Source: Paenibacillus sp. LHD-38
GTDB lineage: Bacteria; Bacillota; Bacilli; Paenibacillales; Paenibacillaceae
Assembly (NCBI RefSeq): GCF_031157315.1
Contig: NZ_JAVIFU010000005.1
Coordinates: 179,284 to 243,283, forward strand
Length of the DNA: 64,000 bases
Direction of reading: 5' to 3'
Each line of letters starts with the position of its first letter. The first letter of the stretch is position 1. Shown piece by piece: positions 1 to 9,522 of this stretch. Under the pieces are notes generated by a model that worked only from the letters and a program-made list of their open reading frames with translations, made no database searches and was not told the origin of the DNA. A program made the position numbers and the translations under genes.

Positions 1-74
1 TGATTTTTAAAAATTAAATTGCATACAATTTATTATATAAGAAGAATAACACGCACAATGAACGACTGTCAACG

Positions 75-120
75 AAAAAGGACTGCTACTCAGGCGTTTT
101 ACAACCTGCGTGCAGTCCTT
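75..120 (-). terminator. Intrinsic terminator of the DUF2252 gene
   Basis: On the minus strand a 9-bp stem (AAGGACTGC with GCAGTCCTT) encloses a smaller CAGG/CCTG stem and is followed by five T residues. It lies 20 bases past the stop codon of the leftward gene. Bases 1-74 are AT-rich and hold nothing I can name. Confidence 0.75.
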
Positions 121-139
121 GCCGTATGAAGCTGTATGA

Positions 140-1480
140 TTACGATTGCTTCTTTCTTCCGCTCAGCCAATCCGTAAATAATGCATAATCCTGTTCCACT
201 TGATCGGCATAGGAGATTGCCCAATTCGCAATCGAGGTACAAAATGCATCCTCATCATTGCCCATCGCCTTCACGATTTCAATCTCGCTGTGATAGGCCA
301 ATATCCCTTGTACCACATCAACATCGGCACGTGCATGCAGCTTGGCTGTCAGCCTTCCCATCGTAGCCGTCACAGACAGCAGGTCACCTGCTGTTTCAAG
401 CGCTTCAAGATTAAGCTTTTTCTTATACGGAGAACGCTCCCGCACATAAAATTGCCGATCCCCGATCGACAGCCACCCGAGATAAGGATCTGCCTCGTGA
501 TGCATCGCTTTCTGCGTCATTGTTACCCGTTTCCCCTGATGTTCGAACAGCGACCAGAACGTCTCGTCGTAAGGCATAAAGTAGGCTGGAACCGGAACGC
601 GCACTTCTTTTACCTCAAGTACGATATCATCCCCGCCCTGCTCTTCCTCTCCCGCTTCAATTAATACATAAAATCGGTCAAGGCCGATAGAGGCCGTGCC
701 TGAGCCATGCTTCACCGCAATATCTTTCACTTGAAAATGGCGCAATTCTGCCGCGTCATCCGCTGCGACTGTAGTTAAATACATCGGCCAGGCCTCAAGC
801 AGCTCTTCACGCTCCTTGTCGGTCGGCGATACAATTTCATCGGTAGTCGCAAACTCGCGGTGCTCCTGTACCAGCGCAGTAACCTTCTCCAAGAAATGCT
901 GGTCTTTACGCTTTTGCAGCTTTTTCAGAAGCTTCTTTACGGGACCCTCGGCACGTTCCATATCTATCGCATAGGTACCCGGGTCATCCTTGCCTTTCAC
1001 AAAACGGCGCATTTGCTTCGAATAAGCCTGCAGATATGCCTCTATTGCGCTGATCTGACTGTCATAAGGCTGCCCCTTCAGCCTGCCGACCAGCGCAATG
1101 CTTACGGACATCCGGATCAGATCGTATAAATACGAGCCCAAATAACCCTCGTCGAAATCATTCACGTCATAGACAAGCGCACCGCGTTCATTGCGGAAAG
1201 CGCCAAAATTCTCGAAATGCAGATCGCCCTGAATCCAGGTTGGACGGTTGATTGGTGTATGGTATGGAAACCACTCCCGCGACACATCGAAATAAAATAA
1301 ATAAGCGCTTCCGCGAAAGAAGGAAAAAGGCGTTTCCGACATTTTAATATACTTTTCTTCACGCTTGCTGCGCTCCAGCCTCATCAATTTCTGATCGAAT
1401 TCCTGAAAAATCGCGGATAATGTCCGCCTTCTTAGTTTGTTTTGGGTCAGCTTCACTCGTTCAGTCAGCTTTGGATCCAT
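140..1480 (-). CDS. DUF2252 family protein
   Basis: Predicted cytoplasmic protein of 446 aa. It matches the DUF2252 family, whose fold is related to aminoglycoside phosphotransferases and protein kinases; no biochemical role is established. Visible family marks are FFRG near residue 54, GDLHFENFG at 85-93 (reminiscent of the HGDLHxxN catalytic loop of APH kinases) and DVNDFDE at 105-111 (DFD-like metal loop). The ATG giving MDPKLTER is chosen because GGGGGAGA lies 5 bases upstream; the longer frame would start inside that ribosome binding site. It lies 20 bp downstream of the CcdC-like gene on the same strand and is probably cotranscribed with it. The substrate is unknown. Confidence 0.85.
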   Translation of the reverse strand: MDPKLTERVKLTQNKLRRRTLSAIFQEFDQKLMRLERSKREEKYIKMSETPFSFFRGSAYLFYFDVSREWFPYHTPINRPTWIQGDLHFENFGAFRNERGALVYDVNDFDEGYLGSYLYDLIRMSVSIALVGRLKGQPYDSQISAIEAYLQAYSKQMRRFVKGKDDPGTYAIDMERAEGPVKKLLKKLQKRKDQHFLEKVTALVQEHREFATTDEIVSPTDKEREELLEAWPMYLTTVAADDAAELRHFQVKDIAVKHGSGTASIGLDRFYVLIEAGEEEQGGDDIVLEVKEVRVPVPAYFMPYDETFWSLFEHQGKRVTMTQKAMHHEADPYLGWLSIGDRQFYVRERSPYKKKLNLEALETAGDLLSVTATMGRLTAKLHARADVDVVQGILAYHSEIEIVKAMGNDEDAFCTSIANWAISYADQVEQDYALFTDWLSGRKKQS

Positions 1481-1500
1481 ACGTCTCTCCCCCATTTACA

Positions 1501-2031
1501 CTATGAATCTACTTTTTGCAGCCTCATGAAATCACTAATCATAGCAAGACGCCACGGCACGATCATGCCAAACGCAAGCAAATAGAAAATAGCTCCGGTT
1601 TGCGGTATCGACATATACTGCTCAACGACGCGATGCAAGGACAGCCGTATGACGAACAGGGTCATCATAATGAAAATGAATGCTTTCGAGCGTCTAACAT
1701 AAATTTCGGATTCCACACGTTCCAAACGTGTCGTTACGATTAATGGAAACGCGAAAATCAGCAATCCCGTTAAGAAAGCGGACAGCCCCCACACCCACGG
1801 AATATGTGTGGCAGAGAACGCAAACATAATGAAGCCCGTTGCCATGCCTAGCGGCGGAATAGCGATTTTTCGCAAAGTGGTCGGCTTTTTTCCTGCACGG
1901 ATACGAAATATAATAAGTGTGAGGCCAGCTATTGCCGATACGATGATCGAGCCGATTTGGATCAAGTGTGTTGACAGCAACACCGCATCCTCCCCCGTTT
2001 CATTGAAAACATATTCTATTATTTCTTTCAT
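1501..2031 (-). CDS. ccdC: CcdC-like (DUF1453) membrane protein
   Basis: Integral membrane protein of about 176 aa resembling CcdC of Bacillus subtilis, which is encoded with cytochrome c maturation genes there although its own role is not settled. Family-like stretches are KKPTTLRKIAIPPLGMATGF around residue 48, RRSKAFIF in the middle and PWRLAM near the C-terminus; about four to five hydrophobic segments are visible. The start is uncertain. The ATG giving MKEIIEYVF is used, but no clear Shine-Dalgarno precedes it, and an in-frame TTG 27 bases upstream is an alternative. No other cytochrome c gene is nearby. Confidence 0.7.
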   Translation of the reverse strand: MKEIIEYVFNETGEDAVLLSTHLIQIGSIIVSAIAGLTLIIFRIRAGKKPTTLRKIAIPPLGMATGFIMFAFSATHIPWVWGLSAFLTGLLIFAFPLIVTTRLERVESEIYVRRSKAFIFIMMTLFVIRLSLHRVVEQYMSIPQTGAIFYLLAFGMIVPWRLAMISDFMRLQKVDS

Positions 2032-2070
2032 CGTACTGTAAAACCATACGCACTGCAAATGATGTATGGC

Positions 2071-2110
2071 TTAGGCACCCCTAGCGAATGTAACCGGAAA
2101 AAAGGTGCCT
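2071..2110. other. Inverted repeat downstream of the response regulator gene
   Basis: TAGGCACC and GGTGCCTA form an 8-bp stem around a 24-base loop between two leftward genes. It may act as a terminator for the response regulator transcript, but there is no T-run after the stem. Confidence 0.35.
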
Positions 2111-2154
2111 AGTCTTGGCTTTGACGTTCTTTGCAAAACGTTCCCCTATTCCGC

Positions 2155-3771
2155 TTAATCCGTATCCTTAAGACGGAATGCCTTCGGCGATATGCCCTCC
2201 TGCTTTTTGAATACCTTGCTGAAATATTTCTCGTCATGAAACCCGACCATTTCAGCAATTTTGGCAACACGCAAATTGGGATTGACCATCAACAACTTGG
2301 CTTTATCGATCCGAATGCCTGTTATGTAGTCGGTAATGTTGATGCCATATTCCTGTTTAAACTTGCGGGACACATATTCGCGGCTGACAAAAAACCGCTT
2401 CGCTATATCCTGCAGGGATAGCTCGTCTCTGTAATGCTGGTCAATAAAACTCGCAATATCGCTCATTTTCGTTTTCTCCTGCGCTTGGCGCTGAACGATT
2501 GCCTGCGATAAACGCTGCAAAAGCCGGTAAGACCATTCACGCCAATCCTGCAGTGAGAAGGCGCCCGCATTCACATAAGGAGAATTTTCCGCCAGCTCCT
2601 CTGCGCTCAGCAGCGCGTCCTCTTCGACGGCCTGCCGGCCCGGAGCCTCACGAAGCAGCCTGGCGCAAAAAAGCAGCACCTCTGTTTTATATTCGTCCAG
2701 CATATAAGGTGAAATATGGCCCGTTAAACGCGCCGCCTCCAGCCAACGTCCCGATGCCGCGGCCAGCTGTTCATCGACTCCACTAAGCGCCGCAACCTTC
2801 CACTCCTCTTCCCAATCCGAGAAGGCGATTCGTTTCACATTCTTATCTTCCTCGCAGCTGTGCAGATAATCATTCGCGGACAGTGTGTTTCGCCCCGATA
2901 AAGCAGCTAATGCTTCCTCATATTGAACAGGCATAGCTTCCGGGAAATCGCCTGCTTTGCTCAGTCCCGCATGCATACGCCGCTGCAGTGTTATAAATAT
3001 GCCTTCATTAATATCTTGAAGGATAACAGGCAGTTGCTCATTCTCGCCCCATACGGCAATGACGATCTCCGTCGGCGCTCCCCAGTGCCGAAACGCGACG
3101 CCGCGCTTCTTGGCGATTAGAAACTCATTACATATATTTATAATCGCAAAATGCAGCAGATCGCTGTCCCAGGCAAATCGCTCTTGAAGCTGCTTATCGC
3201 TTGCATCAACCTGCAGCAGCGCAAGCCGCGCCTTCATTGCCCCTTCAGGAATGAGCCCTTCCTCCTGCAGCCTCCGCACAGCCATTTGCGCCGTTTTTGG
3301 TTCATTGATGAGCCCCGTCAGAAGCTTCTCGCCATATACCGGCTTGAATTCATTGAGCCGCATGCTCTGCTTCTGCCGATCAGTCCGCTCTTGCTGCTCC
3401 AGCCGCCACTGTGATGCAGCTTTTGCAACCGCCGCATTGATCGCCTCCGGCTCAATCGGCTTCAGCAAATAATCGATCCCGCCATGGCGCACCGCCTCGC
3501 GAACGAAATCAAAATCGCCGCGTCCGCTCACTACAATAAACTTCACCGTGCCCGCAAACTCATTGACGGCAGCCATCAGATCTACGCCGCTTCCTTCCGG
3601 CATCATCATATCCATAATGACAATGGCTGGCTTGTCCTGTCTCATCCGCTGAATCGCTTCAAAACCGCCGCCAGCCTCTTCTATTTCCGTAATCCCATGC
3701 AGTTCCCAGTTCACAAGCAGCCTAACCGCTTTTCTTACGCGGGCCTCATCATCCACGATTAACGCTTTCAT
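2155..3771 (-). CDS. YesN-type response regulator (REC + AraC HTH), locus 1
   Basis: Transcription regulator of 538 aa. The N-terminal receiver has VDDE at residues 6-9, the phosphoacceptor Asp54 in VIMDMMMP and the switch Lys104 in YLLKP. A long middle region is family-typical, and two AraC helix-turn-helix units occupy about 440-535 (LQDIAKRFFVSREYVSRKFK and VAKIAEMVGFHDEKYFSKVF). It overlaps the kinase gene by 23 bases, so the pair is translationally coupled. By family and position it should receive phosphate from that kinase and activate the divergent sugar transporter operon. It is a paralogue of the regulator at 56866-58488. Confidence 0.93.
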   Translation of the reverse strand: MKALIVDDEARVRKAVRLLVNWELHGITEIEEAGGGFEAIQRMRQDKPAIVIMDMMMPEGSGVDLMAAVNEFAGTVKFIVVSGRGDFDFVREAVRHGGIDYLLKPIEPEAINAAVAKAASQWRLEQQERTDRQKQSMRLNEFKPVYGEKLLTGLINEPKTAQMAVRRLQEEGLIPEGAMKARLALLQVDASDKQLQERFAWDSDLLHFAIINICNEFLIAKKRGVAFRHWGAPTEIVIAVWGENEQLPVILQDINEGIFITLQRRMHAGLSKAGDFPEAMPVQYEEALAALSGRNTLSANDYLHSCEEDKNVKRIAFSDWEEEWKVAALSGVDEQLAAASGRWLEAARLTGHISPYMLDEYKTEVLLFCARLLREAPGRQAVEEDALLSAEELAENSPYVNAGAFSLQDWREWSYRLLQRLSQAIVQRQAQEKTKMSDIASFIDQHYRDELSLQDIAKRFFVSREYVSRKFKQEYGINITDYITGIRIDKAKLLMVNPNLRVAKIAEMVGFHDEKYFSKVFKKQEGISPKAFRLKDTD

Positions 3772-5665
3772 CCTTATCCCCTCCCTTCTCCAGCATCCTC
3801 TTCATAATTAGCGTAATCCTTACCCCTTTTGGCTCTATATTCTCAACCTCTAGCCGTGCTTCGTCTCCGTACACCATATGCATGCGGGCGAGTACATTGT
3901 TTAATCCAATCTTAGGCTCGGCGCCAGCTTGAGCAAGCATGACGGAATGGCCTGCACTGACCGCCTTAGAATCTTCGCTGCGTTCATGCGCTCCTCCCGT
4001 GGGAGCTTCATCCAGGACAGCTTCCCGAAACTGAACGCTGGCAAGCTCCCGCCGCAGCTCCGACAACCGTTTCTGCGGAATCGCTGCGCCGTTATTTTCA
4101 ACGATGATCTCTAACATGCCATCGTCCTCGCAGAGCCGCGCCCGCAAGGAAAGCTGGCCATCCTCCGCAGACTTGTCCATGCCATGCTTAAAATAATTTT
4201 CAATAACGGGCTGCAGCAGCATTTTCGGCATTTCTGCGCTGAGCAGCGCATCCGCCACTTCAACTTGAAATTCAAACCGGTTCTCATAGCGCTCTCTCTG
4301 AAGCTCAACGTATGCCTTTAAATGAGCCAGCTCATCCTTCAGCGTAATCGTCTTTGCCTCATTATCCATGCTGTAACGCATCATCCGGGCAAGCGCAGAC
4401 AGCAGCGCATAAATGCGGGGCACACCTATCTCCAGCGCCAGCGTTCCAATGATTTGGATGGTGTTATTCAGAAAATGCGGATTGATCTGAGCCTGCAGCG
4501 CCCGCAGCTGATTAGTCTTATTCGCAAGCTCCAGCTTGTATTCGCGCAAAATCAAATTATTTATCGTGTCCATCATGCTTCGGAAGCGCACAACGACCAA
4601 TCCGATCTCATCATTGCCCGAGTGCTGTATGGGCACATTCAAATTTCCAGCCTGAACCTGATTCATATAACGGACGAGCTGCTTTATCGGAGCCGTTATA
4701 CGGAGAGAAACAACAATCGTCGCTGCTGCGATAACAGCAAGAGACAATGCAAGCAGAAGCAAATTAATGGCCGCTGCCTGATTGGCCTCCCGAATGAGGT
4801 AAGAAGTAGGAATACGCTTTACAATCGTCCAATTCGCAATCGATGCTTTTACGCGTTCATAGACAAATAACGCGCCGTCCTGCTCAAAATGACCACTTCC
4901 CTCGTCACCGCGTGCCAAAGCCCCGTCATACCATGCAGCCTTAAGCGGTTTTCCAAGCAGCGCTTCATCATCCGCGAATATCACATTGCCGTTATTGTCG
5001 ACTACGTACAAATCTTCCTCGCTGCGGTCATAAAGCTGCAAAACGATATCCGTAAGCAGCGAAAGCTTCACGTCTATCGAGACATAGCCGAGCTTTTCAT
5101 TAGAAGGAATAAGCTCGATGCGGCGATGCAGCGTAAATACCATTTCGCTCGGCTGCTGAGGCTGCAGGGAGGAGAAGCCGTAGGTGTGGCTCCTATGCGT
5201 AGGCTGAAGCGCCGTGCTCTCCCCGCTTCCTACATAAGCATCCAGCTCGGAGAACGGCTCAATATCATTTGACCGTTTGGCGCCCGCTACATTCGTAACG
5301 ATCGTTGCCCGCTTGCCAAGGCTTGCGTACAAATACACCTGATGCACATCCGGCACGGATGACTTCATGTACGACATCGCAGCGAACACGCGGCTATCCG
5401 TTTGGAAATCCTCTAACCCCGTCTGCAGCTGCCGGTAAAGCTCCGCATCCGAATAAACGTTAAGCGAGCCGAGGCTCAGCTCTTCCAGCACCCCTGTCAC
5501 GTTCCGCTGACCTTGATACAGCAGGTTTTGCGTATCCTCCAGTGCCCTTTCTTTCATCGAGTGAGTCGTATAGCTGTAGGAAACAATCATCGTTGTCACG
5601 ATGGGAACAATCGTCGCAAACAACATAAAAACGATTAATTTTGTTCGTATACTATTAAATTTCAA
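3749..5665 (-). CDS. YesM-type sensor histidine kinase, locus 1
   Basis: Membrane sensor kinase of about 638 aa. It has a first membrane helix at about 8-30, an extracytoplasmic dCache-like sensor region, a second helix near 290-310, a HAMP domain, a His_kinase domain with the phosphorylated His in QINPHFLNN, and an HATPase domain with the N-box-like QPVIENYFKHG and GLNNVLARM. The start is taken as TTG at 5665 because GGAGGTAG lies 7 bases upstream and the product then begins MKFNSIRTKL like its family; the longest frame would add 16 residues. The canonical NPHFLYN has Asn instead of Tyr. It is divergent from the ABC transporter genes and presumably senses the carbohydrate directly or through the binding protein. 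Confidence 0.92.
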   Translation of the reverse strand: MKFNSIRTKLIVFMLFATIVPIVTTMIVSYSYTTHSMKERALEDTQNLLYQGQRNVTGVLEELSLGSLNVYSDAELYRQLQTGLEDFQTDSRVFAAMSYMKSSVPDVHQVYLYASLGKRATIVTNVAGAKRSNDIEPFSELDAYVGSGESTALQPTHRSHTYGFSSLQPQQPSEMVFTLHRRIELIPSNEKLGYVSIDVKLSLLTDIVLQLYDRSEEDLYVVDNNGNVIFADDEALLGKPLKAAWYDGALARGDEGSGHFEQDGALFVYERVKASIANWTIVKRIPTSYLIREANQAAAINLLLLALSLAVIAAATIVVSLRITAPIKQLVRYMNQVQAGNLNVPIQHSGNDEIGLVVVRFRSMMDTINNLILREYKLELANKTNQLRALQAQINPHFLNNTIQIIGTLALEIGVPRIYALLSALARMMRYSMDNEAKTITLKDELAHLKAYVELQRERYENRFEFQVEVADALLSAEMPKMLLQPVIENYFKHGMDKSAEDGQLSLRARLCEDDGMLEIIVENNGAAIPQKRLSELRRELASVQFREAVLDEAPTGGAHERSEDSKAVSAGHSVMLAQAGAEPKIGLNNVLARMHMVYGDEARLEVENIEPKGVRITLIMKRMLEKGGDKDESVNRG

Positions 5666-5796
5666 GGGTAAACTACCTCCGCTCCGATCAATATATTGCA
5701 CCTGACCGGTCACATCCGTCGGTGTTTATCGATCTCTGAGACTTGCATAATTAAACATACATTAGTTTTCTGGTGAAAAGAAAGGGGAGTTCTTCG

Positions 5797-6678
5797 ATGG
5801 GCAGCAAGAGAATGTCCGGATGGTGGCCGCAATTCGTATTCGTGGGACCCGTTACCATCTTTTTTCTACTTATTATGATTATCCCGTTTCTGCTTGGCAT
5901 GTACTACTCGTTTACCGATTGGAACGGCGTAGCAGGAACTGTAAACTGGGTTGGCTTCGATAACTTCAAACAAATCTTTACGAATGATGCCGATTTCTGG
6001 TCTTCCTTTTGGTTTACGATTCGCTTTACAATCGTCGGCGTCCTCTTAACCAATCTTGTCGGCTTCTTTCTAGCTTACCTGCTGACGAAGAAGCTGAAAT
6101 CCCGCAATGTGCTGCGGACGATCTTCTTTATGCCGAACGTCATCGGCGGTCTGCTGCTCGGCTTCATTTGGCAGTTTATCTTTGTAAAAGGATTCTCAAC
6201 CGTCGGCGACATGACCGGCTGGTCGTTCTTCAACCTTCCCTGGCTTGGGGATGAAACGACGGGCTTCTGGGGCATCACGATGGTATTCGTATGGCAGTCG
6301 GCCGGTTATCTGATGGTTGTCTATATCGCTTCCCTAACGAATGTATCGAAGGAAGTGCTTGAAGCCGCTGAGATCGACGGGGCCACGCGCATGCAGGTGC
6401 TTCGCAGCATTATTTTACCGCTCATCATGCCTGCGATCACGGTTTGTTTGTTCCTCGCCATCTCTTGGTCATTCAAAATGTTCGATCTCAACCTGTCGCT
6501 CACCAAAGGCGGACCGTTCAAATCAACGGAATCCGTTGCGCTTAACATCTATGCCGAGGCGTTCCAGAACAACCGCTACGGTCTCGGTACGGCCAAATCA
6601 TTAATCTTCTTTATCGTCGTTGCGGTCATTACGCTCATTCAGGTTCGCGTCACCAAGAGCAAGGAGGTTGAAGCTTAA
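5797..6678 (+). CDS. Sugar ABC transporter permease (MalF type), locus 1
   Basis: Inner-membrane permease subunit of 293 aa with six predicted helices. The cytoplasmic EAA loop for ATPase docking is EAAEIDGA at residues 189-196. The ATG at 5797 follows AAGGGGAG by about 7 bases; an in-frame GTG 24 bases earlier lacks a site. It is the first gene of a three-gene carbohydrate uptake operon and its TAA overlaps the next ATG by one base. No ATPase gene is present, so it probably uses a shared MsmX-type ATPase encoded elsewhere. Confidence 0.93.
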   Translation: MGSKRMSGWWPQFVFVGPVTIFFLLIMIIPFLLGMYYSFTDWNGVAGTVNWVGFDNFKQIFTNDADFWSSFWFTIRFTIVGVLLTNLVGFFLAYLLTKKLKSRNVLRTIFFMPNVIGGLLLGFIWQFIFVKGFSTVGDMTGWSFFNLPWLGDETTGFWGITMVFVWQSAGYLMVVYIASLTNVSKEVLEAAEIDGATRMQVLRSIILPLIMPAITVCLFLAISWSFKMFDLNLSLTKGGPFKSTESVALNIYAEAFQNNRYGLGTAKSLIFFIVVAVITLIQVRVTKSKEVEA

Positions 6679-7511
6679 TGGATACCAAAAAATATACCGG
6701 AAAGCTGTTCATCACCGAAGCGGTTATGATCATCGTCGGCCTTCTGTTTCTCGCGCCGTTCTATTTCCTGCTTGTGAACTCGGTCAAACCCTTCGGCGAG
6801 ATCATGACCAATTCAGCCAGCTGGCCGCAGGTTTTTAACTGGGAAAACTATTCCCGCGCTTGGAAGCTGACGCGCTTTCCGCAAGCTTTTAGCAACTCGA
6901 TGATCATCACGGTTGTGACCGTCGTCCTGACTGCGCTTATCAGCGCGATGGGCGCATACCGGATGGTTCGGGCGAACACTCGCTTTAACCGCGTTTTGTT
7001 TATGCTTTTTGTAGCAGCTATGGTTATTCCGTTCCAGTCGATCATGATTCCTTTGTTAAAAGTCGTGAACGTGCTTGGCGTCAATAATAGTATGTACGGT
7101 CTTATTATGTGTTATCTCGGACTCGGCGCTCCGCTTTCGCTGTTCCTGTTTCACGGCTTCATCAAAGCGATTCCGCTTGAAATCGAAGAGGCAGCGACCG
7201 TTGACGGCTGCAATCCGATTACCGTGTTCTTCCGGATCGTATTGCCCCTGCTTAAGCCGATGCTAATGACCGTTATTATTTTGAACTGCCTATGGGTGTG
7301 GAATGATTACTTGCTTCCATCGCTTATTTTGCAAAAACCCGACATGCGGACGATTCCGCTCGCGACCTTCGCGTTCTTCGGTCAATATACGAAGCAATGG
7401 GATCTTGCGCTTCCGGCGCTCGTGCTCGGCATTGCTCCAATCGTAGCTTTCTTCCTGCTGTTGCAGCGTTACATCGTTGAGGGAGTAGCGGCAGGTTCGG
7501 TTAAAGGCTAA
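6678..7511 (+). CDS. Sugar ABC transporter permease (MalG type), locus 1
   Basis: Second permease subunit, 277 aa, six predicted membrane helices. The EAA loop is EEAATVDG at residues 170-177, and the C-terminus VEGVAAGSVKG is typical of the MalG family. An AAGGAGGT site at 6661-6668 inside the previous gene serves its ATG, which overlaps the previous stop, so the two permeases are translationally coupled. It should form the heterodimeric membrane channel with the upstream gene. Its closest relative in the window is the permease at 53107-53940. Confidence 0.94.
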   Translation: MDTKKYTGKLFITEAVMIIVGLLFLAPFYFLLVNSVKPFGEIMTNSASWPQVFNWENYSRAWKLTRFPQAFSNSMIITVVTVVLTALISAMGAYRMVRANTRFNRVLFMLFVAAMVIPFQSIMIPLLKVVNVLGVNNSMYGLIMCYLGLGAPLSLFLFHGFIKAIPLEIEEAATVDGCNPITVFFRIVLPLLKPMLMTVIILNCLWVWNDYLLPSLILQKPDMRTIPLATFAFFGQYTKQWDLALPALVLGIAPIVAFFLLLQRYIVEGVAAGSVKG

Positions 7512-7571
7512 CGCTTGTAATTGAACAGTCGATTCCATATAATAAACCATTAATCAAGGGGGATTTACATC

Positions 7572-8855
7572 ATGAATAAAAAGCTGACTATGCTAACGCT
7601 TAGCCTCGTGCTGGCAATGAGCATCGTGTTGACCGCATGTGGCGGCAGCAGCAACAACGAAGGCGGCAATACACCGAAAGATGAAGTAAAAACAGTAACG
7701 ATTTTTCAATTCAAAACCGAAATCGTTGAAGGACTGAACGAATTGGCGGTTGAATTCAATAAAGAATACCCGAATATCAAGCTTGATATCCAAACCGTTG
7801 GCGGCGGTGCTGACTACGGCGCTTCCCTAAAAACAAAATTCGCTGCCGGCGATGCTCCTGACATTTTCTCAAACGGCGGTTACGCAGAAATGGAAATGTG
7901 GCTGGACAAGCTCGAGGATTTATCCGACCAAGCATGGGTGAAGGATCTTGTGCCTTTGGCTGCCGAGCCTATGACCAAAGATGGTAAAGTATACGGTATG
8001 GCGATGAACCTTGAAGGGTTCGGCTATATCTATAACAAGGATCTATTCGCAAAAGCAGGCATTACCGAGCTTCCAAAAACGTATTCCCAGCTTGAAGCTG
8101 CGGCAAAAACGCTAAAAGCGGCCGGCATTACACCTTTCGCTAACGCTTATCAAGAGTGGTGGTTGATCGGTAACCAAGGCATCAACCCTGCATTTGCGCA
8201 GCAGCCGGATGTAAATGCCTTTATTGCAGGCCTGAACGACGGCTCCGCAAAAATTCCAGGCAACGAGAAATTCGCCGAGTGGGCGAAGCTGATGAAGCTT
8301 ACCGTTGATTACGGCAACAAAAACCCGCTCACAACCGACTACAACACGCAAGTATCGTTATTTGCGAGCGGTGAAGCAGCGATGATGCAAGAAGGCAACT
8401 GGGCGCAGGTTCAAATCGACAGCATCAATCCCGACCTGAACCTTGGCGTATTGCCAATGCCGCTTGGCGAAGATGCTGCAGCGAATGACAAACTGAATGT
8501 CGGTATCCCGGCTAACCTTGTTATCAACAAAGAATCAGACGTGAAGGAAGAAGCTAAAACGTTCCTGAACTGGCTCGTTACTTCCGATATCGGTAAAGAA
8601 TACATCGTTAAAAAATTCAAGTTCATTCCGGCTCTAACTACGATTACGGCTACGCCTGAGGATATGGGCGACATCGGTACTGAGGTTTACAACTATGTAC
8701 AAGCGGGTAAAGTGCTTGGCTTGCAATCCTCGAAATACCCGGATGGCGTAACGCAGGAATTCGCCAGCGTGATCCAGCAGTATATCGCAGGCAGAATCGA
8801 TGAGTCTGCTTGGGAAACTGGCATGCAGGGCGCATGGGATAAACTGAAGAAATAA
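7572..8855 (+). CDS. Extracellular sugar-binding lipoprotein, locus 1
   Basis: Solute-binding protein of family 1 (427 aa). It has a lipoprotein signal with lipobox L-T-A-C and lipidated Cys23, followed by a GGSSNNEGG linker, so it should be anchored outside the membrane. The mature part has the usual family elements, such as YNKDLFAKAGI, YNTQVSLFASG, an aromatic-rich ligand region and a C-terminal helix. The start follows AAGGGGGA. A 60-base gap separates it from the permease gene. The sugar cannot be deduced. It is clearly paralogous to the protein at 51642-52958. Confidence 0.93.
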   Translation: MNKKLTMLTLSLVLAMSIVLTACGGSSNNEGGNTPKDEVKTVTIFQFKTEIVEGLNELAVEFNKEYPNIKLDIQTVGGGADYGASLKTKFAAGDAPDIFSNGGYAEMEMWLDKLEDLSDQAWVKDLVPLAAEPMTKDGKVYGMAMNLEGFGYIYNKDLFAKAGITELPKTYSQLEAAAKTLKAAGITPFANAYQEWWLIGNQGINPAFAQQPDVNAFIAGLNDGSAKIPGNEKFAEWAKLMKLTVDYGNKNPLTTDYNTQVSLFASGEAAMMQEGNWAQVQIDSINPDLNLGVLPMPLGEDAAANDKLNVGIPANLVINKESDVKEEAKTFLNWLVTSDIGKEYIVKKFKFIPALTTITATPEDMGDIGTEVYNYVQAGKVLGLQSSKYPDGVTQEFASVIQQYIAGRIDESAWETGMQGAWDKLKK

Positions 8856-8869
8856 GTCTTTTTGAATGT

Positions 8870-8917
8870 GAACGGCCGTTTAACCGTCCGAAAGGAGGTT
8901 AGGCGGCTGTTCTTTTT
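8870..8917 (+). terminator. Terminator of ABC operon 1
   Basis: GAACGGCCG pairs with CGGCTGTTC (one G-T wobble) and is followed by TTTTT, 15 bases past the stop of the binding protein. Confidence 0.7.
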
Positions 8918-8991
8918 GCTGCTATGGACGTACAAAATAAACCGTATGGTATGATGAAGAAATCATTTCCAAATAAGCGGGAGGCGATTAT

Positions 8992-9522
8992 ATGGTGACG
9001 AAAGTCGCGTTAGTAAAACCAACTATGGCATTGAAGGCCGCTTATTTTTCTTTTTACCAGGAATGGGTGGAAAGCGGAGAAGATATGGTGCCGTGGGTGA
9101 TTAGCAAAGCCCCTGACGATTTTCAAGGCATGCTCCAGTTTTTAGAGGCTAACGAAAAAGGCGTGAATTTACCAAAGGGCTGGGTACCGGACTCTACCTT
9201 TTGGCTCGTAACGGATGACGGGCGGATTGTCGGTGCGGTCAACATTCGACACGCGCTTACCGAGAAGCTGCTCAATAGCGGAGGCCATATCGGCTATGGC
9301 ATACGTCCCTCGGAAAGACGCAAAGGTTATGCCACTGCGCTCTTAGCTTTAGCTTTGGAGAAGGCACGCCAGCTCGGCATTAGCAAAGTTCTGGTCGTAT
9401 GCGACGAGAGCAATCTCGCCTCAGAGAGAACCATCGTACGTAATGGCGGAGTACCCGATACTTCGTATACCGAGGAGAACGGCAATGTAATCAAAAGGTT
9501 TTGGATATCGTGCTTTTCTTAG
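8992..9522 (+). CDS. GNAT family N-acetyltransferase
   Basis: Soluble 176-aa acetyltransferase of the GNAT superfamily. The acetyl-CoA binding segment is visible as GYGIRPSERRKGYATALL around residue 102, where RRKGYAT matches the Q/RxxGxG/A pyrophosphate loop. A second acceptor-type segment, VVCDESNLASERTIVRNGG, follows. The N-terminal part (FYQEWVESGEDMVPW) resembles a Bacillota subgroup of unknown substrate. The ATG is preceded by GGGAGGCG at good spacing. Its 3' end overlaps the convergent nuclease-like gene by four bases with no terminator between. Confidence 0.88.
   Translation: MVTKVALVKPTMALKAAYFSFYQEWVESGEDMVPWVISKAPDDFQGMLQFLEANEKGVNLPKGWVPDSTFWLVTDDGRIVGAVNIRHALTEKLLNSGGHIGYGIRPSERRKGYATALLALALEKARQLGISKVLVVCDESNLASERTIVRNGGVPDTSYTEENGNVIKRFWISCFS

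Noticed and set aside
200..664. Long frame antisense to the DUF2252 gene
   Set aside because: Shadow of the real gene: no ribosome binding site and composition mirrors the opposite strand.
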